Shown here: in pieces, positions 33,828-46,019 of the stretch | Layout of the letters: every line of letters begins with the position of its first letter | How positions within the stretch are numbered: position 1 is the stretch's first letter | Source of the DNA: Melieria omissa | Taxonomy: Eukaryota; Arthropoda; Insecta; Diptera; Ulidiidae | Reading direction: 5' to 3' | Length of the DNA stretch: 64,000 nt | Assembly (NCBI GenBank): GCA_963971225.1 | Contig: OZ020267.1 | Location: forward strand, 147,377,927 to 147,441,926 | Program-made: the position numbers and the translations under genes | The notes under the pieces: generated by a model | Database searches by the model: none | The model's input: the letters and a program-made list of their open reading frames with translations, nothing else | Told to the model about the DNA's origin: nothing

Positions 33828-35095
33828 CAGTCTGGCCAGTAGAAACGTGATCGTCGTAACTTGGAAACTATTTGTCCAATTCGTTTCAAAAAAACTGCAT
33901 TTTATGCGTTTATAATATTTATTGTACGCAATATATTTAATTACGGGTATAGTCGCCGCCATTAGCCATTATGGCCCCACACCTCCGATCCATACTTTGT
34001 GTTAAATTCTGAGCAAGTTGCCGAGGCAATCGACTCCAAATCAGTCGAATATGTCTCAATAACTGTTTTGCTGGCCATATAGTTTTTCCTCTGAGTTTTT
34101 GCTTTACTATTGCGCACACAATTTCTATTGGGTTGTCATCAGGCGACTGTGAGGACCAATCTAACACCTCTACCCCATTTTGCTGTTTCCGCTCAGCACA
34201 CATTCGGCTGCGATGTTTGGGGTCGTTGTCTTCTTTTAAAATCCAAGAGAGTCCTCTTCTCCTGAACATCTTCGCAGCTGATGGTAATAAAGCATTTTCA
34301 TAAATTTTGTTCATCAAACCCGCGTTCAAGTTGGTGGTAGTAACGGAAAGTCGTCCAAATCCTTTTTCTGAGAAGCAGCCCCAAACATGGACCTTTACTG
34401 GGTCTTTAACAGTTCGTTGGAACAATCGATTGATGGCGGCACACCAAGATGGATTTATGCTACTATTTGCCCAAAATTGGAATTCATCCGTAAATATTAC
34501 ATCATTCTAATTCCGATCTGAATTGCCATGAGCCCAGCCAAGCCGTTTTTGAACGTGTGATGATGAGAGCAACAGTTTGTTCAAAGAGATCCGTTATTTA
34601 ACGTCGTTAGATCTTAAACGTCCTCGAACCGTCTCTTTTGATATTTTAACATCAATTTTCTCTAAAACTGCTTTAGCTTTACGCAACGATAAGCCCGGCT
34701 TCGTCTCAAACAAATCAATGATCTTCTTGTCCTGTTTTGGGGAGGTCTTTTTTTCAAGGCCCCGCCCAGTCAAATCGTCGACATTTTTTGCTTCCAAATA
34801 CCGATTCGTCCACCTCGTTACGCATGACTTTGACTTCTTCATATATTTTTCTACAGCTAAACGTAACATTTACGGCCCTCTAGGGTGAAGACAAAGGAAT
34901 ACGGCTTGAAGTCGCTTCTCTCACGCGGAGCTCATCTTGTTTAAACAGCCTGTACTTTGTAATTGTTTCACGAGACCGATAATTTTTGCAGTGCGTATTA
35001 CAAAAATGATGAGGCTACTTAAGTGCATTCTAATTTTTTTGTTAACGGCACTCTAAGTTAAAATTTGGTCGATCACGCTTCTACTGGACAGACTA
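33828..35095 (-). mobile_element. Tc1-like DNA transposon, 1268 bp, inactive
   Basis: Imperfect inverted ends CAGTCTGGCCAGTAGAAACG (33828) and CGCTTCTACTGGACAGACTA (ending 35095), flanked by TA (33826-33827, 35096-35097). The length is near the roughly 1.3 kb expected of a compact Tc1 element. The single transposase frame lies on the minus strand. Confidence 0.88.
33937..34935 (-). pseudogene. Tc1-like (DD34E) transposase with in-frame stops
   Basis: From the ATG at 34935 to the stop just below 33937 the minus strand stays in one frame, broken by four nonsense codons: two near the N-terminus (before 34870), one at about 34591 (TAA) and one at about 34505 (TAG). Visible parts are the helix-turn-helix segments (CVTRWTNRYLEAKNVDDLTG; GLSLRKAKAVLEK...KISKETVRGRL), the first catalytic Asp in FTDEFQFW, VHVWGCFSEKGFG, the second in KEDNDPKHRS, and the Glu in SPDDNPIE, with 34 residues between the last two. 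No frameshift was found, so decay is by point mutation only. Confidence 0.9.
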
Positions 35096-35099
35096 TAAA

Positions 35100-36712
35100 A
35101 GAAGTTTATTTACATTGCTGCCATCTAAATTACTCCTCCTTTCACTATATATCTGCTCGACTGTACTAACTGTACGCTACACAATAAAATGTAAAAAATA
35201 TTCTGGAAAGTTTCGGTTCCAGCCGATTTTTCGGTAATTTTTTGGCCGAAACTGAAACCGAAGCCGAAACTACTTATTTGGGCAGAAACTGAATATTTTT
35301 CGAAATGTGTTCCACCTTTCTTGAGCGCAACAGTCAGTTAACAGGCAAATGGATGGCTTTAGTAATAAACCAAACCATATAAGTCCAGCGATTTTGTTTG
35401 TCAATATTCGAATGAAACAGGGGGTAAAAAAAATTTTCCGATTTTTGGTTTTCGAGATATTTGGTGTTTAATAAATCGAACACCTAACTATAAATATATA
35501 TTGTGGCTATAATATTGGTTTTATGGGAAAAGTTTAAATATATTTTCGAGAGTCTGATCAATTTTAAACAAGACTGCATATTTACTTTTTTAAATATTAT
35601 TGTTTTTTAATGTTTTTCGATGCTTTTGAAATTATGTAAAAAATTACCTTTTGTTGGGAATTCATACAACTGGGAAGAGGTGCGAGAAATGAATATATTT
35701 ATCCCATTATATACAAAATATCCCATGTTAACTTTTGTTATTATTTATTACAAACCAGACCATCATATTATGCAAGACTTTTGCGTTTAAAGTTTAAAAA
35801 AGAGCCCAAAAAATTTATGGAAAATGTTAAAATTTACTGTTCGATTAATCGAACATTGGGCCGATATGGGTTAAACTAAGAACGTCCAATGCAGAATAAA
35901 ATAAATAAGAAAAAACCTCCAAAGGCAATCACATAAAATAACAATAACAACAACAAATGTCAGCCCTATTTCTGTATTACTACCGCAGGCCAGAAATTAC
36001 AATATGTGACAGAAAAAAATCCCACAAAAAAGAAAAGCGCTGAAAACGTTGTCCATTTTAGGCGATTCGTTGCATAGTGCAAAATTAATGATATGGGCTG
36101 GTCAGGAGACACATTTGTGCATGTGTGAGTGTATGTGTACAATGCCGGTGGCCACATGCTGTTGCCAAATGCAAAACGAATGCCAACAAATAAACAAACA
36201 AACAAACAATCGAAGTGCTGCACAGTCACCAACAGTGCACTGTACACTATCGGCACGTTGCCTTTTCGCTTTGCTCTATTTTGAACATTTTTATTGTCAG
36301 CCCATACTTGAGATAAAAACTTGAAATAGAACGCCGAACGAAGCGCTACTTTATAACAACAACAACACCAACAAGCAGAAGAGCGACAGTATCAATTCGA
36401 AAATCCCACTCCAGTAGTTCAACGCCAACTGGCTGACACAGGCAACAACCAACATTTGGTGAAACATTTGCATTTTCCGCGCGCCGCGCTACTCGCTCAC
36501 ACTGTCACCAACTACAATCTTCGATTCTAGGTTTTTTTTTTAGGTTTTCCTATTTTTTACAATTTTTCCCATTTGTCTCGTGCTGCTCGAAATTGAGTAA
36601 AAGCCGACTTACTTCGCTCCTTCCGCTGTCCATTGCCATTTTAACGCCTTGTCATGCGCTCTGTCCCATTGTGCCCGTAAACGTAAATCACTTGCAACAC
36701 ATGTGCACATAT

Positions 36713-36743
<31 letters not shown>

Positions 36744-37185
36744 GGTGTAGTGGTCAGCCGCCAAAAAACAAAATAAAACAAACAAACAAACAAACAAACA
36801 AACAAAAAATGTGAAAAAATTCGAGCAAGAGAACCGAAAGCTGTGGTACGCATTGTGCGACGTGCTGTTGCATGACAATTGTTTTTCCACGACATGGCAC
36901 CAAATTTTATGGGCTTCACTTAGGTTGCTGCCTTTCGAAAGGTTTGGGTTGTGGTTTCAGCTTCCGTTTCCGGTTGTTCGTTTGCGCTCCGGCGCAGCCT
37001 ACAAGCAAGTTTGGCATCTTTCAGTTGCGGTTGAAGTGGAGTGGGGATGTTGCTGGCCGTTTGCCCAGGTTTGTTGTTGCTGTTTAATTTTACAAAAAGC
37101 AATTTATAGTTTATGTGTTGTTAGTTAGTTTTCAATTTTCTTATTTAATTTCATATAAACTCAAAGCTTTTTAGATTCATCAAAG
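35100..37185. other. Gene-free stretch
   Basis: AT-rich to 36000, with an inverted pair of phrases around TTAATAAATCGAACACC (35468) and TTCGATTAATCGAACATTGG (35840). 36050-37090 is GC-richer with GTT (36716-36742) and CAAA (36777-36806) runs. No recognisable coding region. Confidence 0.45.
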
Positions 37186-37189
37186 TGTT

Positions 37190-38430
37190 TAAAAAAGTAT
37201 TTGAAAATGAATATAATTTTGATTTAAATCATTTTGAACACTTTTTGCTGTCCACCATTTCAAAGTTGTGGGTGTAGTTTAATTAAGCAATTTCTTCTGT
37301 TTCCATTTTATTTTTAATTTTCTAGCTTATTTCTAAGTTATTCTCTAAGTTATTTAGTGGGCGAATAATAAAGTGTATAGAAATTGTTTTTCAAATTAGA
37401 TTAAATTTTTATTTAATCCATTCTTGCCACATTTTGCTGGCAACTTGAAAGCAATTCATACGTTACGTGCTGCTTCCGTTTCCATTTTGATTTTCCAGCT
37501 TAGTTTTATACACATAACCTCAAATTTATGTAATGAGAAAAATACGAAATATTTAAAAAATTGTTTTCAAAATCAGATTAATTTCAATTTAATCCATTCT
37601 TGCCACATTTTGCTGGCAACTTGAAAGCAATTCATACGTTACGTGCTGCTTCCGTTTTCTTTTTAATTTTCTAGCTTAGTTTTAGACACATAACCTCAAA
37701 GTTGTGTAATGAGAGAACTACAAAATATATAAAAAGTTGTTTTTAAAATTAGATTAATTTCAATTTCAATTTTTTCGCAACTTGAAAGCAATTCATACGT
37801 TGCGTGCTGCTTCCATTTTCTTTTTAATTTTCTAGCTTAGTTTTAGACACATAACCTCAAAGTTGTGTAATGAGAGAACTACAAAATATATAAAAAGTTG
37901 TTTTTAAAATTAGATTAATTTCAATTTCAATTATTCTTGATAAATATTTTGGCAACTTGAAAGCATTTCAAACGTTACGTGCTGCTTCGCATTTCCTTTC
38001 GTACACTCATACTTAATTGAATATAACCTCAAAGTTTAGTGGTAGAATTACTAAAAAATATCTAATTTGTATTGATTTCAATTTGAAACAGTCTCGCCTC
38101 ATTTTGCTGGCCATTGATTGACCCAAATTTGTAGGTGCAGCAAAATTTTATTGAAAACAATTTATACGTTTCGTTCTACTTTAATTTTCAATTTAATTTT
38201 CTAGCTAAATTGTATATAACGTCAAAGTTATTTAGTGACAGAATCACTAAAACATATTCAATTTATTTTCATTTAAATTTAAAACATTCATGCCACATTT
38301 TACTGGCCACTGGCCCAAAGTTATGGCTGCAGCAAAATTTTATTGAAAACAATGCTTATGTTAAGTTTCCTATTCTTTTTGATTTTTCTAGCTAAATTTT
38401 ATAAAATCTCAAAGCTATTTGAATTACAAA
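37190..38430. repeat. Satellite of about 175 bp, six to seven degenerate units
   Basis: The anchor CAACTTGAAAGCAATTCATA lies near 37441, 37617, 37778 and 37953, with more diverged units near 38129 and 38331 and an early one near 37240. Each unit carries TTGCCACATTTTGCTGGC, TACGTGCTGCTTCC, TTTCTAGCTTAGTTTTA and CATAACCTCAAAGTT. Confidence 0.85.
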
Positions 38431-38993
38431 AATGTGAAAAAATATTGTCTATATTAGTTTAATTAGAATTTGAAGTTTTTTCATCCCTTTTTTTATGTGC
38501 TGCTTTACTGCATCGTTGCCGCATTCAATCGCTGTGGTGTTTTCACCACAATCTGCGCTCAGTTTTGTGCCATCAATTCGACTAATGGCTATTAAATACG
38601 CTTGCAAATGCCAGCTGAATGGTTTCTGTGGCATCAATAAACCTTAGCGTGGCCATTAGGTGGAGTTTAGAATGGCGACACGACTCAATTTGATAATAAA
38701 AAGGTGTTGGAAAATGTAGAATACGTGCAATTGTTGATGTAAAGAAACTCAGTTCTAGTGCAAGTCGTGGTACAGGTAGGGTCATCGGTTGGTATACTGA
38801 AGGACAATTTGAACATCCCGTTTAGTAAAATTCAAATATCCTTTTTTACGGTTTATCTTCTCTCCAACTCGTATCTCCTTTACTTATTTATAACTTATTA
38901 TTACAGGTTATGCAGCAAATGGCATCACTAACTGGTATCCAGATGGTTCTAGAGATTTGGAGTTCTGGGAATTTCCTCTTTTTTTTATTTTAA

Positions 38994-39512
38994 GGGGGTC
39001 AATACGTGTAAACGTTGGGTAGTAGAAGAAGAAAAAATATTGCTATTAGTTATTATGAGAAAATATATGTACCTTCTATAGTAAACGAACTAACAAAAAA
39101 AAAATATTTTCTCGAAAATATTTACAAAAATATGCTCCAACCGAAAAAAATTACCTTTATTTTCTTAATCTCCTGAAAATGGCGCCGCGGATTTCGCCAA
39201 AAACAATGAAATTTTTGGTTAGTTTAGAAGTTCTATATTTCAAAAAGTTGTTGCCAAAATTTTAGATCAGTGGGACTAAAACTTGCCGAGATATTCTTCC
39301 ATTATCAAAAACTAGTGTTTCGAAATAATTCGGTTTAAACTTTGCCGTTCCGATATCATGCGAAACAAATTGACCATCAAAAAAGCGCTGCTGCAGGGGA
39401 ACGGGTCATCAGAATTAAAAACCACTTGAGGGGGATATTCTTAAGACCCCCTGGAGTCTATTTCACCAAAAAAAAAATTCGAAAATTTTGTAAATTTACA
39501 CGTATTGACCCC
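38994..39512. mobile_element. TTAA-flanked MITE (519 bp)
   Basis: Inverted ends GGGGGTCAATACGTGTAAA (38994) and TTTACACGTATTGACCCC (ending 39512), flanked by TTAA (38990-38993, 39513-39516). It could be a piggyBac-like TTAA insertion or, read as TA flanks, a mariner-type MITE. No coding region. Confidence 0.8.
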
Positions 39513-40139
39513 TTAAATTGACACTTCATACTTTTGAGCTAAACCATTGATAGCTCATTACGACTTAACTACGAACCCTTTGACTTATCCATTCCTTATT
39601 ATTACAGGTTACGAAGCATAAAGGTTTACCAGATGGTATCCTGAAATAAGAAGTGTACATCTCTTTCATTGAAAATTAAATGTTACGATTAAATCAAACC
39701 ATTCGAAGCTTCTTATGACTTACTTGAATGATTCATAACTTACTTATACATGGGGACGGGGGTTAGAGGGTTTGAACCCCCCAAATACAAAAAATGCTGG
39801 CACAAAATATGGTTCCAAATGTTATTGGACTCAAAGTGTTATTGAACCCCGCCCCCCAAAACAAAATCTTGTGTGCATCACAGCATGTAGGGTTATCAGT
39901 TGATATTCTGAAGCGAGATCTGTATCTCCATCACCAACTGTATCAACCATCTCTTTAACCTGATCTGAAGCAACATCTGCATATTCCTTTCATTAAAATT
40001 GAGATGTGCTCCTTTTTCAATACTTTTAATTGTCCTCTCTCTCTCTATTCCTCACGGCATATAACGAGGCGTGTCGGCTTGTCGATGTCAACCCATGAGT
40101 TTTCTCCATAGCCATCGATATGATAAAACTGTGTATTTT

Positions 40140-40860
40140 TAATGTGTTTTTTGCAAATAACCACCAAAACCAATACTCGCTGCGCACTTTTCCACATCCT
40201 TGGACCCCATAAAGCTGTCAAATGTGGTTACTACTATGTCCAAGCTAAACGAAACCCTGACAACGTCACTGCACGGCCAATTGGTGTCAACAACGCAATC
40301 AAAGTTGGCGCTTCAACTATGCACAACAGCATCGCTCTTCCAACTCGACGCTGTCTTCCAGCCAATGAACGCCCGCACAATGTGCTTTCGCACGGCAAGT
40401 GGTGGCCAAAGTGGTTGGCCACATTTTCGCAAGCAAATTGACAGACAGGGAATTAAAATTTCCAAATGTACAAACTGTACAAACCAAACGAAGAGCGGCA
40501 GACCGAGTCGAGGCGAATTTGCCTGGCACGGAGCGCTGTCGCTCGCTGTCTTTCCCCGAATCCACAACGTCGGCCATGGCCACAATTCACCGGCAGCTGT
40601 GCCAAATTGTCGTTATTGTTGTTGCTGTTTGGTTGCTGTTACCTTTGTTGGCCGCATAAATTTGCACCGTTTTATGTGCCGCGCGCGCGCCCATTTGCCG
40701 TTGCAACATTAATAAAAGCGGCAAAATTAAAAGGGGTCTTAAAGGAATTTCAATGGGATTTGACGACGACAAGCGGTCGGGTGCGCAAACATTAACCAGA
40801 GCTGCAGCGGCGGCGCCCGTAGGCAGCTGTCAGCCAGCGAAAAGTTGGCCGCTGCATGTC
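40140..40860. other. GC-richer island, no gene assigned
   Basis: Many overlapping open frames on both strands (40142-40795) without signal peptide, domain or splice pattern I recognise. The composition suggests unique, possibly regulatory DNA. Confidence 0.35.
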
Positions 40861-40894
40861 AGCTGGACCGGTCGATTGGCGTCGCAGTCACGGG

Positions 40895-42143
40895 CAGTGT
40901 TGCCAGATCAGGAGATTTCCTTCTAGATTTAGAAGATTCTTGGCCTTTTAGGAGAATTTTTCGGGAGGAAGAAGAGAACGTTAAGGAGATTTATATTTTA
41001 TGTTAGGGGATTTTTCGTATCCTTAGTGGATTTTTGGAAGATTTTTGAATAATGAAGTAAGATGTATTGGGTACACTGGCAACAAAACATTATTTGGCAA
41101 CTATTCAAATTGGGTTTAAAATTTGTAAGCCTTCAAAATGTAAGCTCGTTCTATCTCGTTCTCACTTATTGCTGTCACAATGAAATCCCGCCAAAAATTG
41201 CACTCTTTGTTGAATTCATTTGGTATATGTTTTGTTTCTGTTTTTATTGTTAAGCTGAAGATGAATAAAAAAAGGGCTGCATTAAAAAAAAATTAAGTGC
41301 TTTTTAAACAAATTTTTATGAGAAGTTTAATTCCTTTAAGATTTTGGACAATTTCTTAACTTTTGGCAAGAAATTTCAGTATTTTTTAAGAATAAGGAGA
41401 AAGCAATTTCAGGTATCTGGCAACACTGGTCACTGTCTCACTATGAATAAACTTTTTGTTTATTTAATTTGTTGTATGTTTTGTTTCTGTTAAGTTTTTA
41501 TTGTTAAAAATTTTAAAAATTAATTTTTTTAAAATTCTAAAATTATAAATTTCTTTTTATTTTTTTATGAGAAGTTTAATTCATTTAAAAATGTAGGATA
41601 TTTTTTTAACTTTTGAGAGGAAATTTCAGTACTTTTTTAAGAATTAGGAGAAAGTAATTTTAGGTATCTGGCAACATTGGTCACGGCCCAGTTCGGTTTG
41701 CCGCCAAAAATGACACTTTTTGTTTAATTCATTTGTTATATGTTTATATGTTATGTTAAGTTTTTGTTGTTAAGCTGAAGGTGAATAAAAAAAAGGGGGG
41801 GAAAAATATGTTTTTGTATTTTCTTATTATTTTATTTAATTTCTTTAAAATTTAGGCAATTTTTTTTCACTTTTGGGAGGAAATTTTAGTATTTTTTAAG
41901 ATTTAGGAGAAAGTCATTAAACAAAATTAATTAATTAAAAATTAATTATTAAGTTAAAAACATTTTATGTATATAGTTTTATTTTTGTATGAGAAGTTAT
42001 TAAAACTTCTCCTCACTTATTAAATTTATTAAAACTTCTCTTCCTCCTTTTAAATTGAGGAAATTTTTTTTAACTTTTGGCAATAAATTTCAGTACCTTT
42101 TCAAGAATTAGGAGAAAGTCATTTCAGGTATCTGGCAACACTG
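40895..42143. mobile_element. hAT-type MITE with tandemly amplified right end
   Basis: Left end CAGTGTTGCCAGAT (40895), right end ATCTGGCAACACTG. The right-end motif occurs three times, ending at 41428, 41679 and 42143, each time preceded by AGGAGAAAG and followed by GTCACTGT, GTCACGGC or GTTACGGC. The left flank is GTCACGGG (40887-40894), so the 8 bp target duplication typical of hAT is visible and has been copied along with the right end. Confidence 0.75.
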
Positions 42144-42149
42144 GTTACG

Positions 42150-45100
42150 GCCCAGTACGGTTTGTGGGAGGGGGCGGGTTCGGGGAGCGGAGGTTCTGCA
42201 TATTTTATGTCTGCATTTTAATGGAAATTAATGTGAGATGCGCAAAATGTAAACTAATTTTGATTTACCGTAAGATTTACGAGGCCGCTGCTGCATTAAG
42301 TGGCGCATAAAACACAACAACAACAACAACAATGCCAACAAATCCACTGAAGCAACAATGTTGGGCTGTTGGAAGACCAGTCCAAGGTGGCCAGTGTGTG
42401 GCAATTAAAATGCCTTCAAATTGCGCTAAGTGAAACGATGTGACGGCAGCAAATTGTGAAGATGGCAAAAATTACAACAAAAACAAAAGAAAAAAAACAT
42501 GAGCTAAAATGACTGAGCTGAAAATTATGCCACATTTGTACAAGTGTGCAAATAATTTTCAGCGCGTTGCCAACGAAATTTATGCGCATTCGGGCGCAGC
42601 GGCTGCAAGTGGTCATAAATTTTAAAAGCAACAAAAATGTAAGGAAAAAATTGAAAAAAATTAGAGAGAATAGCTTCAAGGACCAAAGCCAACTGGTGCG
42701 TTGCTGTAAGTTGAGTTTAGTTTATGCTCGGCAGCTCGGCCAGCATACGCGGCCCATTTCATTTCAACGCGCCGCTCGCTTGTTAAAACGCCAACGACAT
42801 AAATTGCTAAAGAATTGCCACTTTATGGTCGTAAGGACACACATAATCCGGCGCAAATAAAAACACAAAGGAAAACAGCAGAAAATTATATAAAATGAAA
42901 AAAGGGCGAAAATTCGTCAGGAGTAACGCACGCGCTGCTGCCCGAAAATGGGCCACACGGACTGGGTGTTGCAAGCGAAACGGTTATCCTTGACACCGAC
43001 CAAATTTTGGCCGAAAATAAAATAACATGAAAACGCTGTAAATAAAACGGCTGAGCGTCAAACGATGCCCGAGCGAGAACCCTTTCTCAAAACACACGCA
43101 CACGCGCGCAAACAGTGTGGAGCTGTGTGTGGGTGTGTGAGTGCGCCTCGCATGGCCGATAACCGCAATCAGGTTAGTCGCGGCGGGTGTGGCATTTGCC
43201 AACGTCATTCTCATCGTTATTCCAGCCAGCGATGACATCAAAAATTCTGCATAAATTTGCACCTAATAAAAAAAAAAGAAGCGAGGCCACAGCCAAAGCC
43301 TGAAGAAAAGAAACCCTACAACAAAAACAACAAAAAACGCAGGCACAAATATTGTAAGTAAGTGTGAAAAAAGACGACTATCAACGCCAGCGAATGTTTT
43401 CATCAAATTCACATTCGTTGCGCAATCATCCATCATTGTGTGCGGCAGTCAGGTGCGGCAACGGCGGCAGCGACGACTACGTGCGCTCGTGGCTTCCGCA
43501 ACCCTTTCGCTGGGAGGAGTACTTTTTATTCTTGGGTTCGATAGCTGGTGCAGCGCAGGTTTTTATTTCTGCTGTCGAAATTTTTGGGCGCAATACGCCT
43601 TCGAACCGCCACGACACACACACACACACACAAACACTTTGCGGCGACAACATTAAAATTTGATGACTTTGACTTTCTGCCTGTTCCGATGGAGCGGGCA
43701 GCGGTGGCAGCAGTCGCAAATTTCGTATATTGCTTGTGCAACTTGTGGCCTGGAAATTGAGGCGTTGAAATTTCCATCAAGTCGCAGTATGTGAGCGAAA
43801 TTTGCAATTGCAAGCAGTAAAATTAGATTGGCTTTAAAAATCATTGCGCGCATCGTGAGGTGTGTTGCAAATTTAAAATTAATTGTTATTAGTATGCAGA
43901 AAGGAATGCGAAAGAGAGCCAGCGGCACAGAAGAGAGTAAGATGTATGGCGAATTGATTGGGGCAGCAATTCAGGAATAACTTAATTAAATTTTTATTGG
44001 TACAAGTTGTTTATTTGAGACTCGCAGAATGTTGGCTAATAATGCCTAATTTTAGGGGTAAATGTTGTTTTTATGAGAGTCCAAAAATGTTTAGTTTTAG
44101 TTAGCAAATGCAAATCAGATCAAAAAAAAAATTCTACAAATTGAACACAGAAATGGTGCACAGAAGTTCGGCGCGTTTTGAAAGAAGTGGTCGTTAAAAA
44201 AGAAAAAAATTTGAAAGGCTTAATCGACCAAAAATTTGTCTAATTGTGTCTTGAATAGTGAAGCGATGATAAATCAAACTAAATTTATACAAGTTGACTA
44301 CAGAAATGGTGAACAGAAGCTGGTCGCGTTTTGGGAGAAGTATTTGGTCGTTTAAAAAGAAAAAATTTGAAAGGTTTAATCGACCAAATCTTTGTCTAAT
44401 TGTGTCTTGAATAGTGAAGCGAAGTCACTGGTCACTGATCTTGTAAGAGCCGAAGATTGTAAGGAAGGTGAAAATGTTATTTGTAGCAATGCGTCTTCTG
44501 CCCTTTCTTCTGCCTTTTTCTCGACGGAAAGCCCACAAAATGGACAGAAGAGAAAATTGCCTTAAATTTGCACTCTTTCTGTAGCAGAAAACTCCAGATT
44601 TTAAAAGCCGGATCGACCTGGTTGATATATCGACGAAAAACCCACCAAACAGACGAGAACTTGTCTTCAATGCCGTAAATATTTTTTATCTTTTTTAGAA
44701 GAACCCTTCACCTTTCAAAAAATTGGTTCCATCTAGTGGGCGACTGGACGAAAATCCCAGGAAAATAATGAAGGCATGTTTACATCAGTGTTTTTTCTTT
44801 CAAATAATCTTTCCTACAAATAATCTGATGGATCTAAACAAGAAAACTTGTCTTTGTTAGCAATGCAAACTGATTCTAAAGTAAGCGGATTGGAATTCAA
44901 TAAATTGTGGTATCTGAATAGGCCTCGAGGACCTAAGAAAAAGATCTCTTCGGAGTTGCGAAGCATCTTTCCTCTTTTTCGTGTTCTTCACTTAGTGAAA
45001 ATGTGCCGAAGGACTACAATTTATTGATTTCATGGCCTGCTTGACAGTTTGACTTGTTCTATGAAACTGAATATGACAGCATACTGAGAACATTTGGGTT

Positions 45101-45265
45101 CTAAACACGACGATGTCACAAGCCAGGAACACGCGTTTTGCTGCATTTTCGTTTGCTTTACTCTCGCTGATCTGTGCGCTGCAATTTCGATTTTCTCAGC
45201 TAAACTTCTTCACAGCATCTTACAAATACATAGCTCGAACAGTTTTTCTTTCTAAAGTTTTTTTA
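42150..45265. other. Gene-free stretch
   Basis: 42270-43900 is GC-richer, with CAA and CA/TG runs (43125-43140, 43613-43632) and no recognised coding region. It includes a direct duplication at 44130-44424, listed separately. Confidence 0.4.
44130..44424. repeat. Direct duplication of about 155 bp, two copies
   Basis: CAGAAATGGTGCACAGAAG near 44150 matches CAGAAATGGTGAACAGAAG near 44303. The copies stay parallel through TTAATCGACCAAA and TTGTCTAATTGTGTCTTGAA to GTGAAGCGA (about 44268 and 44424). Confidence 0.85.
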
Positions 45266-45270
45266 AATTT

Positions 45271-46018
45271 GGGGTATTCACACCCAGTTCGTTACTTTGT
45301 TACTTCAGTACTCATTAATTTTGTATGTGTATCTTGTTTTTGAAAAAGAATCGAACGAAAACTACTACAGTTTTTCTTTCTAATATTTTTTAAATTAGGG
45401 GTATTCACACACAGCTTCTTACTTGGTTAGTTCGGTACTCAGTAACTCATACTCATATGAGTAAGAATCGAACAAAAACTACTACTACAGTTTTTCTTTC
45501 CAATATTTTTAAATTAGGGATATTCACACCCAGCTCCTTACTTTGTAAGTTCGGTACTCAGTAATTTTTGTATGTGCATCTGGTTTTTGCAAAAGAATCG
45601 AACAAAAACTACTACAGTTTTTCTTTATAATGTTTTTGTAAATTAGGGGTATTCACACACAGCTTCTAACTTTGTTACTTTAGTACTCATTAATTTTGTA
45701 CGTGTATCTTGTTTTTGAAAGAATCGAAAAAAACTACTACAGTTTTTCCTTATTTAATTTTTTTTAATTAGGGGTATTCACACCGAGCTCCTTATTTTGT
45801 TAGTTCGGTACTTAGCAATTTTGTATATGTATCTTGTTTTTAGAAAAGAATTGATCAAAAACTACTACAGATTTTCTTTCTAAAATTTTTTTAATTAGGG
45901 GTATTCACACCCAGCTCCTTACTTTGTTAGTTCAGTACTCAGTAATTATGTATGAGTATTTTGTTTTTGTAAAAAAATCGAACAAGAACAAAATAACGAG
46001 CTCGTTGTGAATACCCCT
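45271..46018. mobile_element. MITE with six tandem copies of its left end
   Basis: GGGGTATTCACACCCAGCTC recurs with its downstream sequence at 45273, 45400, 45519, 45648, 45773 and 45900 (spacing 119-129 bp). An inverted copy, GAGCTCGTTGTGAATACCCC, closes the element at 45998-46017. The inverted match runs about 30 bp, beyond the repeat anchor, so it is a terminal inverted repeat. Confidence 0.75.
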
Positions 46019-46019
46019 A

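Larger units (their letters stand above)
33695..35275. repeat. CCGAAA-rich flanks, probably an older element split by the Tc1 copy
   Basis: GAGCCGAAACCGAAAGC and TCGAAACCGAAACGAAAC (33695-33760), and GGCCGAAACTGAAACCGAAG with GTTTCGGTTCC (35208-35270), flank the Tc1-like element closely on both sides. They look like the ends of one older repeat carrying multiple CCGAAA motifs. The family is not identified. Confidence 0.5.

Noticed and set aside
40142..40795. Several overlapping open frames on both strands
   Set aside because: GC-rich DNA leaves frames open by chance; none shows a known motif or a consistent codon pattern.
43364..43663. 99-codon open frame with FLFLGSIAGAAQVFISAVEIF
   Set aside because: The hydrophobic stretch is isolated, the frame ends in a CA microsatellite, and an antisense frame of similar length overlaps it.
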